A stretch of 64,000 nucleotides of DNA, from contig NZ_AP022599.1 of assembly GCF_010725725.1 (NCBI RefSeq), positions 3,162,001 through 3,226,000 of the forward strand, read 5' to 3'. Numbering within the stretch: the first letter of the stretch is position 1; every line of letters starts with the position of its first letter. The stretch comes from Mycolicibacterium pulveris (GTDB lineage: Bacteria; Actinomycetota; Actinomycetes; Mycobacteriales; Mycobacteriaceae). A model generated the notes under the pieces. It saw nothing but the letters and a program-made list of their open reading frames with translations, searched no databases and was not told where the DNA came from. Shown here one piece after another: positions 52,592 through 60,803 of this stretch. A program made the position numbers and the translations under genes.

Positions 52592-54216
52592 GTCGATCCA
52601 CCCCCGCTCGTGAGCGTTGCCTGAATTTGATGTTTGAGAATCTTGCCCGCGTCGTTCTTCGGCAGGTTGTCCCACACCACGACCTGCTCGGGAATCTTGA
52701 ACTTCGCCAGCCCTTCACGCAGCAGCAGGTCGCGCAGCCCATCCAGGTCCGGCGGCGGCTGATCCGATGCGACGATCACCGCGCACGCCCGCTCGCCGGT
52801 GCGCTCGTCGGGCACACCGACCACGGCGATCTCGGCGATGCCGGGATGCGTGGCGAGGAGGTCCTCGACCTCCTTGGGGGAGATGTTCTCGCCGTTGCGG
52901 ATGATGATGTCCTTCGCGCGGCCGGTGACCACCACGTGATCGTCGACCCAGCGACCCAGATCCCCTGTGCGGAAATAGCCTTCGTCGTCGAACGCTGCGA
53001 CCTCGTCGTCGGCATGCAGATAGCCGACGAGCATCTGCGGGCCGCGCGCGCGGATCTCGCCGTCGACCAGCTTGACGTCGGCGATGCCGGGTCGGCCGTC
53101 GGTGTCGGCCGCGTGCTCGACGCTGTTCAGCGAGCCCACGGTCGTGACCGGCACCTCGGTGGAGCCGTAAACCCGTGACACCGCGGCGCTCTCGAGGTAG
53201 TCGGTGGCTCGCCGGATCAACGACGGCGGCACGGAGGCGCCTCCGCAGATGAACACCTTCAGGTCGGGCAGCCGCGTGTCGGCCTTCTCCGCCGCGGCCA
53301 ACAGCCCGACGAGAAACGGTGTGGCCCCGGCCATGTGCGTGATGCGCTCCTTGTGCATCAACGACACGGCTTGATCGGGGTTCCAGCGATCCATCAACAC
53401 CGCCGTGCTGCCCAGCAGCAGCGGGCATTCGAACGCATAGATCGACCCGCCGATATGCGCGATCGGCGACGGCACGAGGAAGGTGTCACCGGGCTCGACG
53501 CGCCAGTTGTCGCCGATCTGGCGGATCAGCGCGTGAATCGAGTTGTGGGTGTGCAGAACCCCTTTGGGCCGGCCGGTGGTGCCCGACGTGTAGAGGATCA
53601 TGCGCACGGCGTCGGGGTTGAGCACCGGTAACACCGTCGTGCCCGGCTCTTCGAGCAGCGAGGTGTACGGTGTGTGCCCGCGAACGTTCCTTACCGCTCG
53701 AAGTTCCGGCGATTCTTCGAGCGGTAAGGAACGTTCGGCGCCCCCACCAGCGCCCCCATCCCGCACCACAACCACTTCCGGCGGTGCGGCCATCGCCGCG
53801 GTGACCCGCTCCAGCATGGCGGCGTAATCGTGGTTGCCGAATACCGAGGGTATGAAGATCGCCCTGGTGTCGGCGTCGGAGAGGATGAACTGCAGTTCCC
53901 GGTCGCGCAGCGAGGGCAGGATCGGGTTCACCACCATGCCGGCCAAGGTCGCGCCCAGGTAGACGACGGCCGCCTCGTGCCAGTTCGGCAGCATGAACGA
54001 CACCACGCTGCCCGCGGGCATGCGCGAGGTGAGCGCATGCGCCAGCGCGGTGGCCTGCTCGTGCAGGCCCTGACAGTCCAGCCGAATATCGCCGTCCACC
54101 AACACCGTTCGCTGCGGTGTGGTCTTGGCCGCGTTCCGAAGGGAGTCGGCCAGGGTCTCGTGCACCCACAGCCCACGCCGATAGGCGTCGGCCGCGCGGG
54201 CCTCGTCGACCCTCAC
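52582..54216 (-). CDS. Acyl-CoA synthetase (AMP-forming), copy 1, with in-frame palindromic repeat
   Basis: 544 residues from a GTG at 54216 overlapping the gntR stop (GTGA). ANL superfamily: YTSGTTGRPKGVLHTHNS, VYGSTEVPVTTVG, FRTGDLGRWVDDHVVVTGR, AKDIIIRNGENISPKEVEDLL and the catalytic lysine in PKNDAGKILKHQ. Residues about 160-179 (AERSLPLEESPELRAVRNVR) are encoded by a 57-bp palindromic repeat, located shortly before the P-loop at about residue 200, in a region that is variable in the family, so the enzyme may still work. The longer frame upstream to 55227 is shadow of gntR and the propeller gene. Confidence 0.87.
   Translation of the reverse strand: MRVDEARAADAYRRGLWVHETLADSLRNAAKTTPQRTVLVDGDIRLDCQGLHEQATALAHALTSRMPAGSVVSFMLPNWHEAAVVYLGATLAGMVVNPILPSLRDRELQFILSDADTRAIFIPSVFGNHDYAAMLERVTAAMAAPPEVVVVRDGGAGGGAERSLPLEESPELRAVRNVRGHTPYTSLLEEPGTTVLPVLNPDAVRMILYTSGTTGRPKGVLHTHNSIHALIRQIGDNWRVEPGDTFLVPSPIAHIGGSIYAFECPLLLGSTAVLMDRWNPDQAVSLMHKERITHMAGATPFLVGLLAAAEKADTRLPDLKVFICGGASVPPSLIRRATDYLESAAVSRVYGSTEVPVTTVGSLNSVEHAADTDGRPGIADVKLVDGEIRARGPQMLVGYLHADDEVAAFDDEGYFRTGDLGRWVDDHVVVTGRAKDIIIRNGENISPKEVEDLLATHPGIAEIAVVGVPDERTGERACAVIVASDQPPPDLDGLRDLLLREGLAKFKIPEQVVVWDNLPKNDAGKILKHQIQATLTSGGGSTCR
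53681..53737. repeat. 57-bp palindromic repeat, family A copy 2, inside a coding sequence
   Basis: Perfect 22-bp arms at 53681-53702 and 53716-53737 around a 13-bp spacer; the arms are identical to those at 18175-18231, while the spacers differ. 57 bp equals 19 codons, so the reading frame of the acyl-CoA synthetase is kept. Confidence 0.92.
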
Positions 54217-54962
54217 GGGGCGGCCTGCCCCTTGATGCGGCGCATGGTCATCGTGTGCCGGTAGCGCGATGACGGATGGGTGTTGATGGTGACCTGCGCG
54301 ATCTCCCCGTCCGACGTCTTGTACGTGCGCCGCATCTCCAAAGCGGCGGTGCCTGCTCGCATCCGCAGCGCGTCGGCCAGGGTGTCGGTGGCGGCGACGG
54401 CCGAGATCTCCTGGTGCACCTCGACGATGCTCACCCCGAACAGGTCCTCGATCAGGGGGAAGATCGGTCCGGAATGGCGTTGCAGCAGTCGGCCCACCGC
54501 GGCGAACGCGCGGTTGATGTAGTACTCGGTCACGCAGACCGGGGTGCTGCTCGCGTCGGCCCGCCGGTGCCCGCGCACGGCGAGCCACTGCGAGCCGGCC
54601 GCCAACCCGGTCTTGTCGGCGAGTTCGTCGTCGATGGTGACCATCGCGTTGAACTCGATCTCCAGCTGCGCACCCGCGGCGAACGCGAGCAGGTCGTCGA
54701 TCGACATCACGTCCTGGGCATAGGAATTCGCCGCGGGACGCGGCACCACGAGCGTGCCCGCGCGCGGCCGGGATGCGACCAGGTTGTCGTCGCGCAGCCT
54801 GCGCAGCGCCTCGCGGATGGTGTAGCGGCTGACCTCGAACCGCTCGCACAGCTGCTGCTCGGTGGGAAGTTGTGATCCCACCGGATACACCCCGTCGACG
54901 ATCTCCTTCCGCAGGGTGCGTGCCACCTGCAGGTACCGGTGGTCGGCGGGGTTGACGGTCAT
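54213..54962 (-). CDS. GntR-family regulator with UTRA ligand domain
   Basis: 249 residues. Winged helix at the N-terminus: LRKEIVDGVYPVGSQLPTEQ, LCERFEVSRYTIREALRRL and ASRPRAGTLVVP. The C-terminal UTRA domain (about residues 85-245) is recognised by ITYYINRA-like VTEYYINRAFAAVG and the closing MRRTYKTSDGEIAQVTI. UTRA regulators bind small effectors, often pathway intermediates. It sits second in the operon it probably controls (autoregulation), with ATGA overlap to the propeller gene; two matching dyads lie in the intergenic region ahead of the operon. Confidence 0.9.
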   Translation of the reverse strand: MTVNPADHRYLQVARTLRKEIVDGVYPVGSQLPTEQQLCERFEVSRYTIREALRRLRDDNLVASRPRAGTLVVPRPAANSYAQDVMSIDDLLAFAAGAQLEIEFNAMVTIDDELADKTGLAAGSQWLAVRGHRRADASSTPVCVTEYYINRAFAAVGRLLQRHSGPIFPLIEDLFGVSIVEVHQEISAVAATDTLADALRMRAGTAALEMRRTYKTSDGEIAQVTINTHPSSRYRHTMTMRRIKGQAAP

Positions 54963-56581
54963 GTCCCGGTCCGGCGCAGCGCCAGCACACTTCCGTCGCC
55001 GTCGGCCGCGACGTACAGCGTGCCGTCGGCTCCCATGGTGATGCCCGCGAACGGACCCTGAGGTCCCGAGAACGGCGGCATTCCCTTGAGCGGCTTGGGC
55101 TCCACGCCGGGCGGAGCGCCGACCGGAAGGCCCGAGGCGATCGTGGTGCGCACCTTGCTGCCCAGGTCGAACGCGACGAGCTCTTTGGCTCCGGCGTCGA
55201 CGATGTAGAGGACGCCGTCAGCGACATGGATTCCCTGCGGCCGCTGCAGCCCGTCGACGACCGTTTCGGACGAATCGGTCAGCCGCACCACCCGGCCGGC
55301 GCCGGATTCGGCGACCAGCGGGCGCCCGTCGCCGTCGAACACGACCCCCACCGGATCCTGTAGCCCCGACGCCAGCACCTCGGTGCTGCCTGACCGCAGC
55401 GAGTGCACCCGGCCGGTGCCGAGTTCGGCGAACACGATGTCGCCGTCGGGCCCGACCGCGACGCCGTAGAGCTGGTCGAATCCATCAGCGAGATAATCGG
55501 TCTCGCCGTCGGCGGGGCGGTACCGGCCGATCTGGCCGCCGGAGGTGGCGACTACGAAGGCGCCCGCCCCAACGGGTGCCAATCCGCGCAGGAAGCCGGG
55601 ATAGCCCGGCGTGAACAGCATTCCGACGGTCCGTAGCGACCCGTGGGATTCGACGGCATAGAAGTAGGTGCCGTCGGCGACGTAGAGGGTGCCGTCGTCG
55701 CCGACCGCCAGATCCAGCGGCCAGTTCAGGCCACCGGGCAGCACCGTACGGGTCTGGCCGGTGCTGGAGATCTCGGTGAGCTCACCGGTGAAGTTGGAGA
55801 CCACCACCCGATCGCCGACCAACGTGAGGTTGTCCAGCCCCGGGGTGAGCTGCGCCAGCAGCGTCTTGTCACCCGTGCGCGGGTCGATGCGCAGCACCTG
55901 CCCGCTGGCCACCTGGGTCGACACGATAAAGCCCTGCGGGTCGAACTTCACCGCATCCGGAACGCCCAGATCCGCGGTAACCCGTTGCGGCTCAGCATGT
56001 TCACCGGCGTTCGGGTCGACGCGCCAGATCTCGTTGGCTGTCATCAGCGGGTAGTACAGCCAGCCGTCTGGGCCGACCTCCATCGCGTTGGGCGAGGCGA
56101 GATCGGTCAGCAGAATCTGTGCGGCGCCGGTGGCGCGATCGAGTTCCATCAACCGCCCGCCGTCACGGCACTCGTTGATGAACAGCCGGTCCTGATACAC
56201 GGTGATGCCGTTGGCGCAGGGCAGGTCGTCGCGCAGCACGCGGGTCTGGCCGCGGGGATCGCGCACGCTGACCCGTCCGTCCATCACCTCGGTGGCGTAT
56301 AGGTTGCCGCTGGTGTCGAAGGCGACGTCGTCGGGTGCCACGATGTCGCCGCCCTTGGCGCTGATGGTGGCCAGTTGGCCGGTGCCCAGATCTAGGGCGC
56401 TGATCTGGCTTCCGGTCACCTGAGCGACGTAGACGCGTCCGTCGGGTCCGGTGCGCAGACCGTTGGCGCCGAACAATCGGCTCGGGGCGGTGAGGCGCTG
56501 CAGCTGCCAGCCCTCGGTGACGGTCGGATTCGGCCCGGTGTAGCGGGCCTGTGGGAGCGACCCCGTCGCGGATGGCGTCAT
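54959..56581 (-). CDS. SMP-30/NHL-type beta-propeller protein
   Basis: 540 residues from the ATG at 56581, preceded by CGAGGTC; a TTG at 56599 is an unlikely alternative. Repeated blades of the pattern G-x-DG-x-L/V-Y-V-A (LRTGPDGRVYVAQVTG, DVAFDTSGNLYATEV, EVGPDGWLYYPL, AVGDDGTLYVADGTY, AVGPDGDIVFAELG, TMGADGTLYVAAD) indicate a propeller of two joined six-bladed halves, similar to gluconolactonase/SMP-30 proteins. No signal peptide is clear. It might hydrolyse a lactone produced by the Baeyer-Villiger monooxygenase of the divergent operon, an attractive but unproven role. First gene of the minus operon. Confidence 0.82.
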   Translation of the reverse strand: MTPSATGSLPQARYTGPNPTVTEGWQLQRLTAPSRLFGANGLRTGPDGRVYVAQVTGSQISALDLGTGQLATISAKGGDIVAPDDVAFDTSGNLYATEVMDGRVSVRDPRGQTRVLRDDLPCANGITVYQDRLFINECRDGGRLMELDRATGAAQILLTDLASPNAMEVGPDGWLYYPLMTANEIWRVDPNAGEHAEPQRVTADLGVPDAVKFDPQGFIVSTQVASGQVLRIDPRTGDKTLLAQLTPGLDNLTLVGDRVVVSNFTGELTEISSTGQTRTVLPGGLNWPLDLAVGDDGTLYVADGTYFYAVESHGSLRTVGMLFTPGYPGFLRGLAPVGAGAFVVATSGGQIGRYRPADGETDYLADGFDQLYGVAVGPDGDIVFAELGTGRVHSLRSGSTEVLASGLQDPVGVVFDGDGRPLVAESGAGRVVRLTDSSETVVDGLQRPQGIHVADGVLYIVDAGAKELVAFDLGSKVRTTIASGLPVGAPPGVEPKPLKGMPPFSGPQGPFAGITMGADGTLYVAADGDGSVLALRRTGT

Positions 56582-56606
56582 GACCTCGGACGTTATCAAG
56601 CTCTAT

Positions 56607-56618
56607 TAGTCCAGACAA
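56607..56618 (-). promoter_or_regulatory. Operator-like dyad, minus-operon side
   Basis: On the minus strand this reads TTGTCTGGACTA followed by ATAGAG, close to the plus-strand site at 56703-56714 followed by ATAGCG. The two sites point outward toward the two divergent genes. Probable binding site of the GntR/UTRA regulator encoded in the operon. Confidence 0.55.
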
Positions 56619-56677
56619 TAGCCTTCATTACCAGCTCAGCCACTCTTGACTGACAGATCGGCCCTGCGGAATAGTGT

Positions 56678-56692
56678 TCTGCAATATGCAGA
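56678..56692. promoter_or_regulatory. Perfect dyad TCTGCA-ATA-TGCAGA in the divergent promoter region
   Basis: A 15-bp perfect inverted repeat between the two GntR-like sites, upstream of a possible TATCTT -10 element (56699-56704). It may bind a second regulator. No family can be assigned. Confidence 0.4.
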
Positions 56693-56702
56693 GCACCGTA
56701 TC

Positions 56703-56714
56703 TTGTCCGGACAA
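56703..56714 (+). promoter_or_regulatory. Operator-like palindrome TTGTCCGGACAA, plus-operon side
   Basis: A perfect 12-bp palindrome 5 bp before the GTG start at 56720, in the position of a repressor site near the transcription start. It pairs with the related site at 56607-56618; together they fit TTGTCYGGACWAATAGMG. Confidence 0.6.
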
Positions 56715-56719
56715 ATAGC

Positions 56720-57565
56720 GTGACCGAGCTTCTGAGGCTGGACGGCCGCATCGTCGTGGTGTCGGGGGCCGGTGGCGGCGGCATCGGCACCACCGTGACC
56801 CGGATGGCCGCGCAGGCCGGCGCCACGGTGGTGGCGGTCAGCCGGTCCAAGGAGAACCTCGACGAACACGTCGCGCCGCTGGCCGCGCAGGGGCTGGCGG
56901 TGGTGCCGGTGGCCGCCGACGCGTCGACCGACGAGGGCATCGACACCGTGCTGGATCAGGTGCGCCGCACCGAGGGCACCCTGTACGGCCTTGTCAACAT
57001 CGCGGGCGGCGCGGCGCCCGCGACGTGGATGCCCGCCACCCGGGTGACCCGCGACGACTGGCGGGCGTTGTTCGCCGCCAACCTCGAAACGGCGTTCTTC
57101 ATGGGCCGGGCCGTCGCCGCCGAGATCCGACAACAGGGCAACCCCGGGTCGATCGTGTCGGTGTCGTCGATCAGCGGCATGAACACGGCGCCCTTCCATA
57201 TCGCCTACGGCACCGCCAAGGCCGCCGTCGCCGCGATGACGCGCACGATGGCCGTCGAGCTGGCGCTCGACAACATCCGCGTCAACGCCGTGGCGCCGGG
57301 AGTGACCGAAACGGCCGCGTCGCGCACCTACGTCGACGAGGACCCAGACCGTGACCGTCGCGCGATCGCGATGGGCCGTCGCGGCCGGCCGGAGGAACAG
57401 GCGGGCGCGATCCTGTTTCTGCTGTCCGACCTGTCGAGCTACATCACCGGTCAGACATTGCTCGTCGACGGTGGGCTGAACCTCAAGTGGACGCATCTGG
57501 ACGCCGACAACACCTCGTTGTTCCTCAAAGACGAATCCTTCCGCACCGAGATCAAGCGGTTTTAG
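56720..57565 (+). CDS. Short-chain dehydrogenase/reductase, first gene of catabolic operon
   Basis: 281 residues from a GTG. Cofactor motif VVVSGAGGGGIGTTVTRMAA, with an unusual extra glycine; SRSKENL suggests NADP(H). Catalytic Ser in VSVSSISGMN and Tyr-x3-Lys in HIAYGTAKAAV, late motif APGVTETAA and C-terminal extension (residues 250-281). Likely acts on an alcohol/ketone of the cyclic substrate, preparing it for the Baeyer-Villiger enzyme. The Rieske gene follows after 8 bp with an AGGAGAA ribosome binding site. Confidence 0.87.
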   Translation: MTELLRLDGRIVVVSGAGGGGIGTTVTRMAAQAGATVVAVSRSKENLDEHVAPLAAQGLAVVPVAADASTDEGIDTVLDQVRRTEGTLYGLVNIAGGAAPATWMPATRVTRDDWRALFAANLETAFFMGRAVAAEIRQQGNPGSIVSVSSISGMNTAPFHIAYGTAKAAVAAMTRTMAVELALDNIRVNAVAPGVTETAASRTYVDEDPDRDRRAIAMGRRGRPEEQAGAILFLLSDLSSYITGQTLLVDGGLNLKWTHLDADNTSLFLKDESFRTEIKRF

Positions 57566-57573
57566 GAGAACCC

Positions 57574-58944
57574 ATGACCGATCTGGAAACACAAGTCGCC
57601 GACGAGCTTTCCGAGCCGATGACGATTCCCGTGGAGGCCTACATATCCGAGGAGTACGCCCGCGCGGAACGCGACAGGCTATGGCGCAGGGTCTGGCAGC
57701 AGGTCGGCCGGGTCGAGGAGCTTCCCGAGGTGGGCAGCTATCTGACCTACGACATCCTCGACGACTCGATCATCATCGTGCGCACCGGGCCCAACGAGTT
57801 TCGGGCGCACCACAACGTGTGCATGCACCGCGGCCGCCGGCTCGTCGACACCCCGGAGGGCGCGAAGAACGCCTGCGGGCGGGCCCGCAAGTCCTTCGTG
57901 TGCGGATTCCACGGCTGGACATACGGTCTCGACGGCGCCTGCACCCACATCCGCGAACAGGACGACTGGAAGGGCGCACTGACACCGCAGAACACCCACC
58001 TCGTTCCCGTTCAGGTGGACACCTGGGGCGGGTGGCTGTTCATCAACATGGACCCCGACTGCGAACCGTTGGCCGACTACCTGTTCCCCGCGGCCAAGAT
58101 CCTCGACCCGTTCGGGCTGGAGAAGATGCGCTACCGCTGGCGCAAGTGGCTGTACTTCGACTGCAACTGGAAGGTCGCGCTGGAGGCCTTCAACGAGACC
58201 TACCACGTGTTCACCACCCACCCGGAGTTCAACAAGTTCGGTGAGTTCAGGGGCTGGGCCAAGGCGCAGGGCAAGCACAGCAACATCGGCTACGACGCGC
58301 CGAAAGACATGGAGGCCACCAAGTCCAAGATCCGGTTGGGCACCGGTGACGATCCCCGCGTCTCCACCGCCGAGATGCAGATGTACACCTGGGAGCAGAC
58401 CAACGCCACCACCACCGAGACTCTGGTCAACGCCGCCAAGCGTCTGGTGGACGAACTGCCCGAGGGCACCCCGCCGGACAAGGTCCTCGAGCACTGGCTG
58501 GCCTCGGCCCGTCGCGACGACGAGGCTCGCGGGGTGATCTGGCCGACCATCCCGGCCGACATCCTCGGGCAGGCGGGCACCGCGTGGCAGATCTTCCCGA
58601 ACTTCCAGATCGGCCAGGGTCTGACCACCGCGCTGTGCTACAGCGCGAAACCGCATCCCAGCTACGATCCCAACAAGTGCATCTTCGAAGTCGCCACGTT
58701 CGAGCTGTTCCCTAAAGGCCAAGAACCGCAGACCGAGTGGGAGTACACGCCCAAGGACAGCCCGAACTGGCTCTCTGTGCTGCCGCAGGACTTCTCCAAC
58801 ATGGCCGCGGTGCAGCAGGGCATGAAGTCGCTCGGCTTTCCCGGCACCAGGCCCAACCCCTATCGCGAACGCAGCACCGTCAACCTCCACTACCAACTGT
58901 CCAGATACATGGGCACCGGCGAACCACAGGAGCTTTCAGACTGA
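57574..58944 (+). CDS. Rieske non-heme iron oxygenase, alpha subunit
   Basis: 456 residues. Rieske cluster: first pair C-x-H in NVCMHRGRRL, second pair C-x2-H in VCGFHGWTYG, with a 20-odd residue insertion between them. Mononuclear iron site: EAFNETYHVFTTHPEF supplies two histidines, and an acidic residue near LPQDFSNMAAVQ is the likely third ligand. It hydroxylates a C-H bond or forms a diol using electrons from a reductase not encoded here. Homotrimeric alpha-only enzymes of this kind act on terpenoids, steroids and aromatics. The stop overlaps the next start as TGATG. Confidence 0.9.
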   Translation: MTDLETQVADELSEPMTIPVEAYISEEYARAERDRLWRRVWQQVGRVEELPEVGSYLTYDILDDSIIIVRTGPNEFRAHHNVCMHRGRRLVDTPEGAKNACGRARKSFVCGFHGWTYGLDGACTHIREQDDWKGALTPQNTHLVPVQVDTWGGWLFINMDPDCEPLADYLFPAAKILDPFGLEKMRYRWRKWLYFDCNWKVALEAFNETYHVFTTHPEFNKFGEFRGWAKAQGKHSNIGYDAPKDMEATKSKIRLGTGDDPRVSTAEMQMYTWEQTNATTTETLVNAAKRLVDELPEGTPPDKVLEHWLASARRDDEARGVIWPTIPADILGQAGTAWQIFPNFQIGQGLTTALCYSAKPHPSYDPNKCIFEVATFELFPKGQEPQTEWEYTPKDSPNWLSVLPQDFSNMAAVQQGMKSLGFPGTRPNPYRERSTVNLHYQLSRYMGTGEPQELSD

Positions 58945-60803
58945 TGACCGAGACACTTGGTACCTCCGCACAGCCGTGCGGTCCGACGGACACCCCCGAC
59001 GACGTCGACATCGATGCGCTGCGGGAGAAGTACGCCCAGGAGCGCGCCAAGCGACTGCGTCCGGAAGGCTCCAAGCAGTACGTCGAGCTGACCGACGACT
59101 TCGCGGGCTACTACGAAGTCGACCCCTACACGCCGGTCACGCCGCGTGACCCGATCACCGAGGACATCGACGTCGCGGTGCTGGGCGGTGGCTTCGGCGG
59201 ACTGCTGTCCGCGGCGTACCTGAAGAAGGCCGGGGTGGACGACGTCCGCATCATCGAACTCGGCGGCGACTTCGGCGGGGTCTGGTACTGGAACCGCTAT
59301 CCGGGGATCCAGTGCGACAACGAATCCTATTGCTACATCCCGATGCTCGAAGAGCTCGACTTCATGCCGTCGAAGAAGTTCGCCGACGGCACCGAGATCT
59401 ACGAGCACTGCCGGCGCATCGGAAAGCACTTCGGGCTCTACGACGGCGCGATCTTCTCCACCCAGGTGCGCAACCTGAGCTGGGACGAGGAGATCAACCG
59501 GTGGCGGATCAGCACCAACCGCGACGACGACATCCGCGCCCGCTTCGTCGTCATGGCCTCCGGTCCGTTCCACCGGCCGAAACTGCCTGGCATCCCAGGC
59601 ATCAAGGACTTCAAGGGGCACAGCTTCCACTCGTCGCGGTGGGACTACGACTACACCGGCGGTGACAGCACCGGAAACCTGCACAAGCTGGCCGACAAGC
59701 GGGTCGCGGTCGTCGGCACCGGCGCCACCGCCATCCAGATCGTCCCGTATCTGGCCAAGGACTGCCAGCACCTGTATGTGTTTCAACGCACCCCGTCCAC
59801 GGTCGACGAACGCAACAACGCGCCGACGGATCCGGAGTGGGTGAAGTCGCTGAAGCCCGGCTGGCAGAAGGAGCGGCAGCGCAACTTCCACGCCTGGACC
59901 TTCGAGGGCATGGCGTTGGGCCAGCCGGATCTGGTGTGCGACTTCTGGACTGAGCTGGGCCGCAACACCGCCGCACGGGTGATGGCGCTCGAGGATCCGG
60001 CGTCGCTGACCCCCGAGCAGTTCATGGCGATCCGTGAGGAAGAGGACTACAAGATCATGGAGCGGCTACGCCGCCGGATCGCCGAGATCGTGAAGGACCC
60101 CGACACCGCGGAGGCGCTCAAGCCCTACTACCGCTTCCTGTGCAAGCGACCGCTGTCCAACGACGAGTATTTACCCACCTTCAACCGGCCCAACGTCACC
60201 CTGGTCGACGTGTCGGAATCCAAAGGCGTCGAACGGATCACGGAGAAGGGCCTGGTCGCCAACGGCCAGGAGTACGAGGTCGACTGCATCATCTACGCCA
60301 GCGGCTTCGAGATCACCACCGACATCAGCAGGCGGTATTCGATCGAGGCCATCGAGGGCCGCGACGGGCTGTCGCTCTACGACTACTGGCGCGACGGGTA
60401 CAAGACCCTGCACGGCATGACCAGCCGTGGCTTCCCCAACCAGTTCTACACCGGTTTCACGCAAGTCGGCATCTCGGCGAACATCGCGTCGAACTACGAA
60501 CTGCAGGGTGAGCACATCGCCCACATCATCGCCGAGGCGCTGAAGCGCGGCGCCACCACGGTGGAGCCGACGCAAGAGGCTCAGGACCAGTGGTGCCAGA
60601 CGATCCGCGACACCGCCGTCGACACCTCGGCCTTCGACGCGTCCTGCACGCCCGGCTACTACAACAACGAAGGCGGTGGCGGCGGGGAGGGGCTGCGGTC
60701 CCATCTCGGCGAGCCCTACGGCCCGGGCTTCTATGCGTTCGGCGACCTGCTCAAAGAGTGGCGCGACAAGGGTGACCTAGATGGGCTCGTCCTCGGAACC
60801 TAG
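58944..60803 (+). CDS. Baeyer-Villiger monooxygenase (flavin-containing)
   Basis: 619 residues from the ATG at 58944. FAD motif DVAVLGGGFGGLLSAAYL, the BVMO fingerprint FKGHSFHSSRWDY (F-x-G-x3-H-x3-W-D), NADPH motif VAVVGTGATAIQIVPYL and C-terminal IYASGFEITT. An N-terminal extension of about 70 residues (EKYAQERAKRL) is like that in the cyclopentadecanone/phenylacetone monooxygenase group. It inserts oxygen next to a ketone to give an ester or lactone. The 3' end overlaps the next gene's predicted start by 23 bp and touches a palindromic repeat. Confidence 0.92.
   Translation: MTETLGTSAQPCGPTDTPDDVDIDALREKYAQERAKRLRPEGSKQYVELTDDFAGYYEVDPYTPVTPRDPITEDIDVAVLGGGFGGLLSAAYLKKAGVDDVRIIELGGDFGGVWYWNRYPGIQCDNESYCYIPMLEELDFMPSKKFADGTEIYEHCRRIGKHFGLYDGAIFSTQVRNLSWDEEINRWRISTNRDDDIRARFVVMASGPFHRPKLPGIPGIKDFKGHSFHSSRWDYDYTGGDSTGNLHKLADKRVAVVGTGATAIQIVPYLAKDCQHLYVFQRTPSTVDERNNAPTDPEWVKSLKPGWQKERQRNFHAWTFEGMALGQPDLVCDFWTELGRNTAARVMALEDPASLTPEQFMAIREEEDYKIMERLRRRIAEIVKDPDTAEALKPYYRFLCKRPLSNDEYLPTFNRPNVTLVDVSESKGVERITEKGLVANGQEYEVDCIIYASGFEITTDISRRYSIEAIEGRDGLSLYDYWRDGYKTLHGMTSRGFPNQFYTGFTQVGISANIASNYELQGEHIAHIIAEALKRGATTVEPTQEAQDQWCQTIRDTAVDTSAFDASCTPGYYNNEGGGGGEGLRSHLGEPYGPGFYAFGDLLKEWRDKGDLDGLVLGT

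Noticed and set aside
54217..55227. Extended N-terminus of the acyl-CoA synthetase
   Set aside because: This part overlaps gntR and the propeller gene in another frame and shows no ligase similarity; the GTG at 54216 gives a family-like start.
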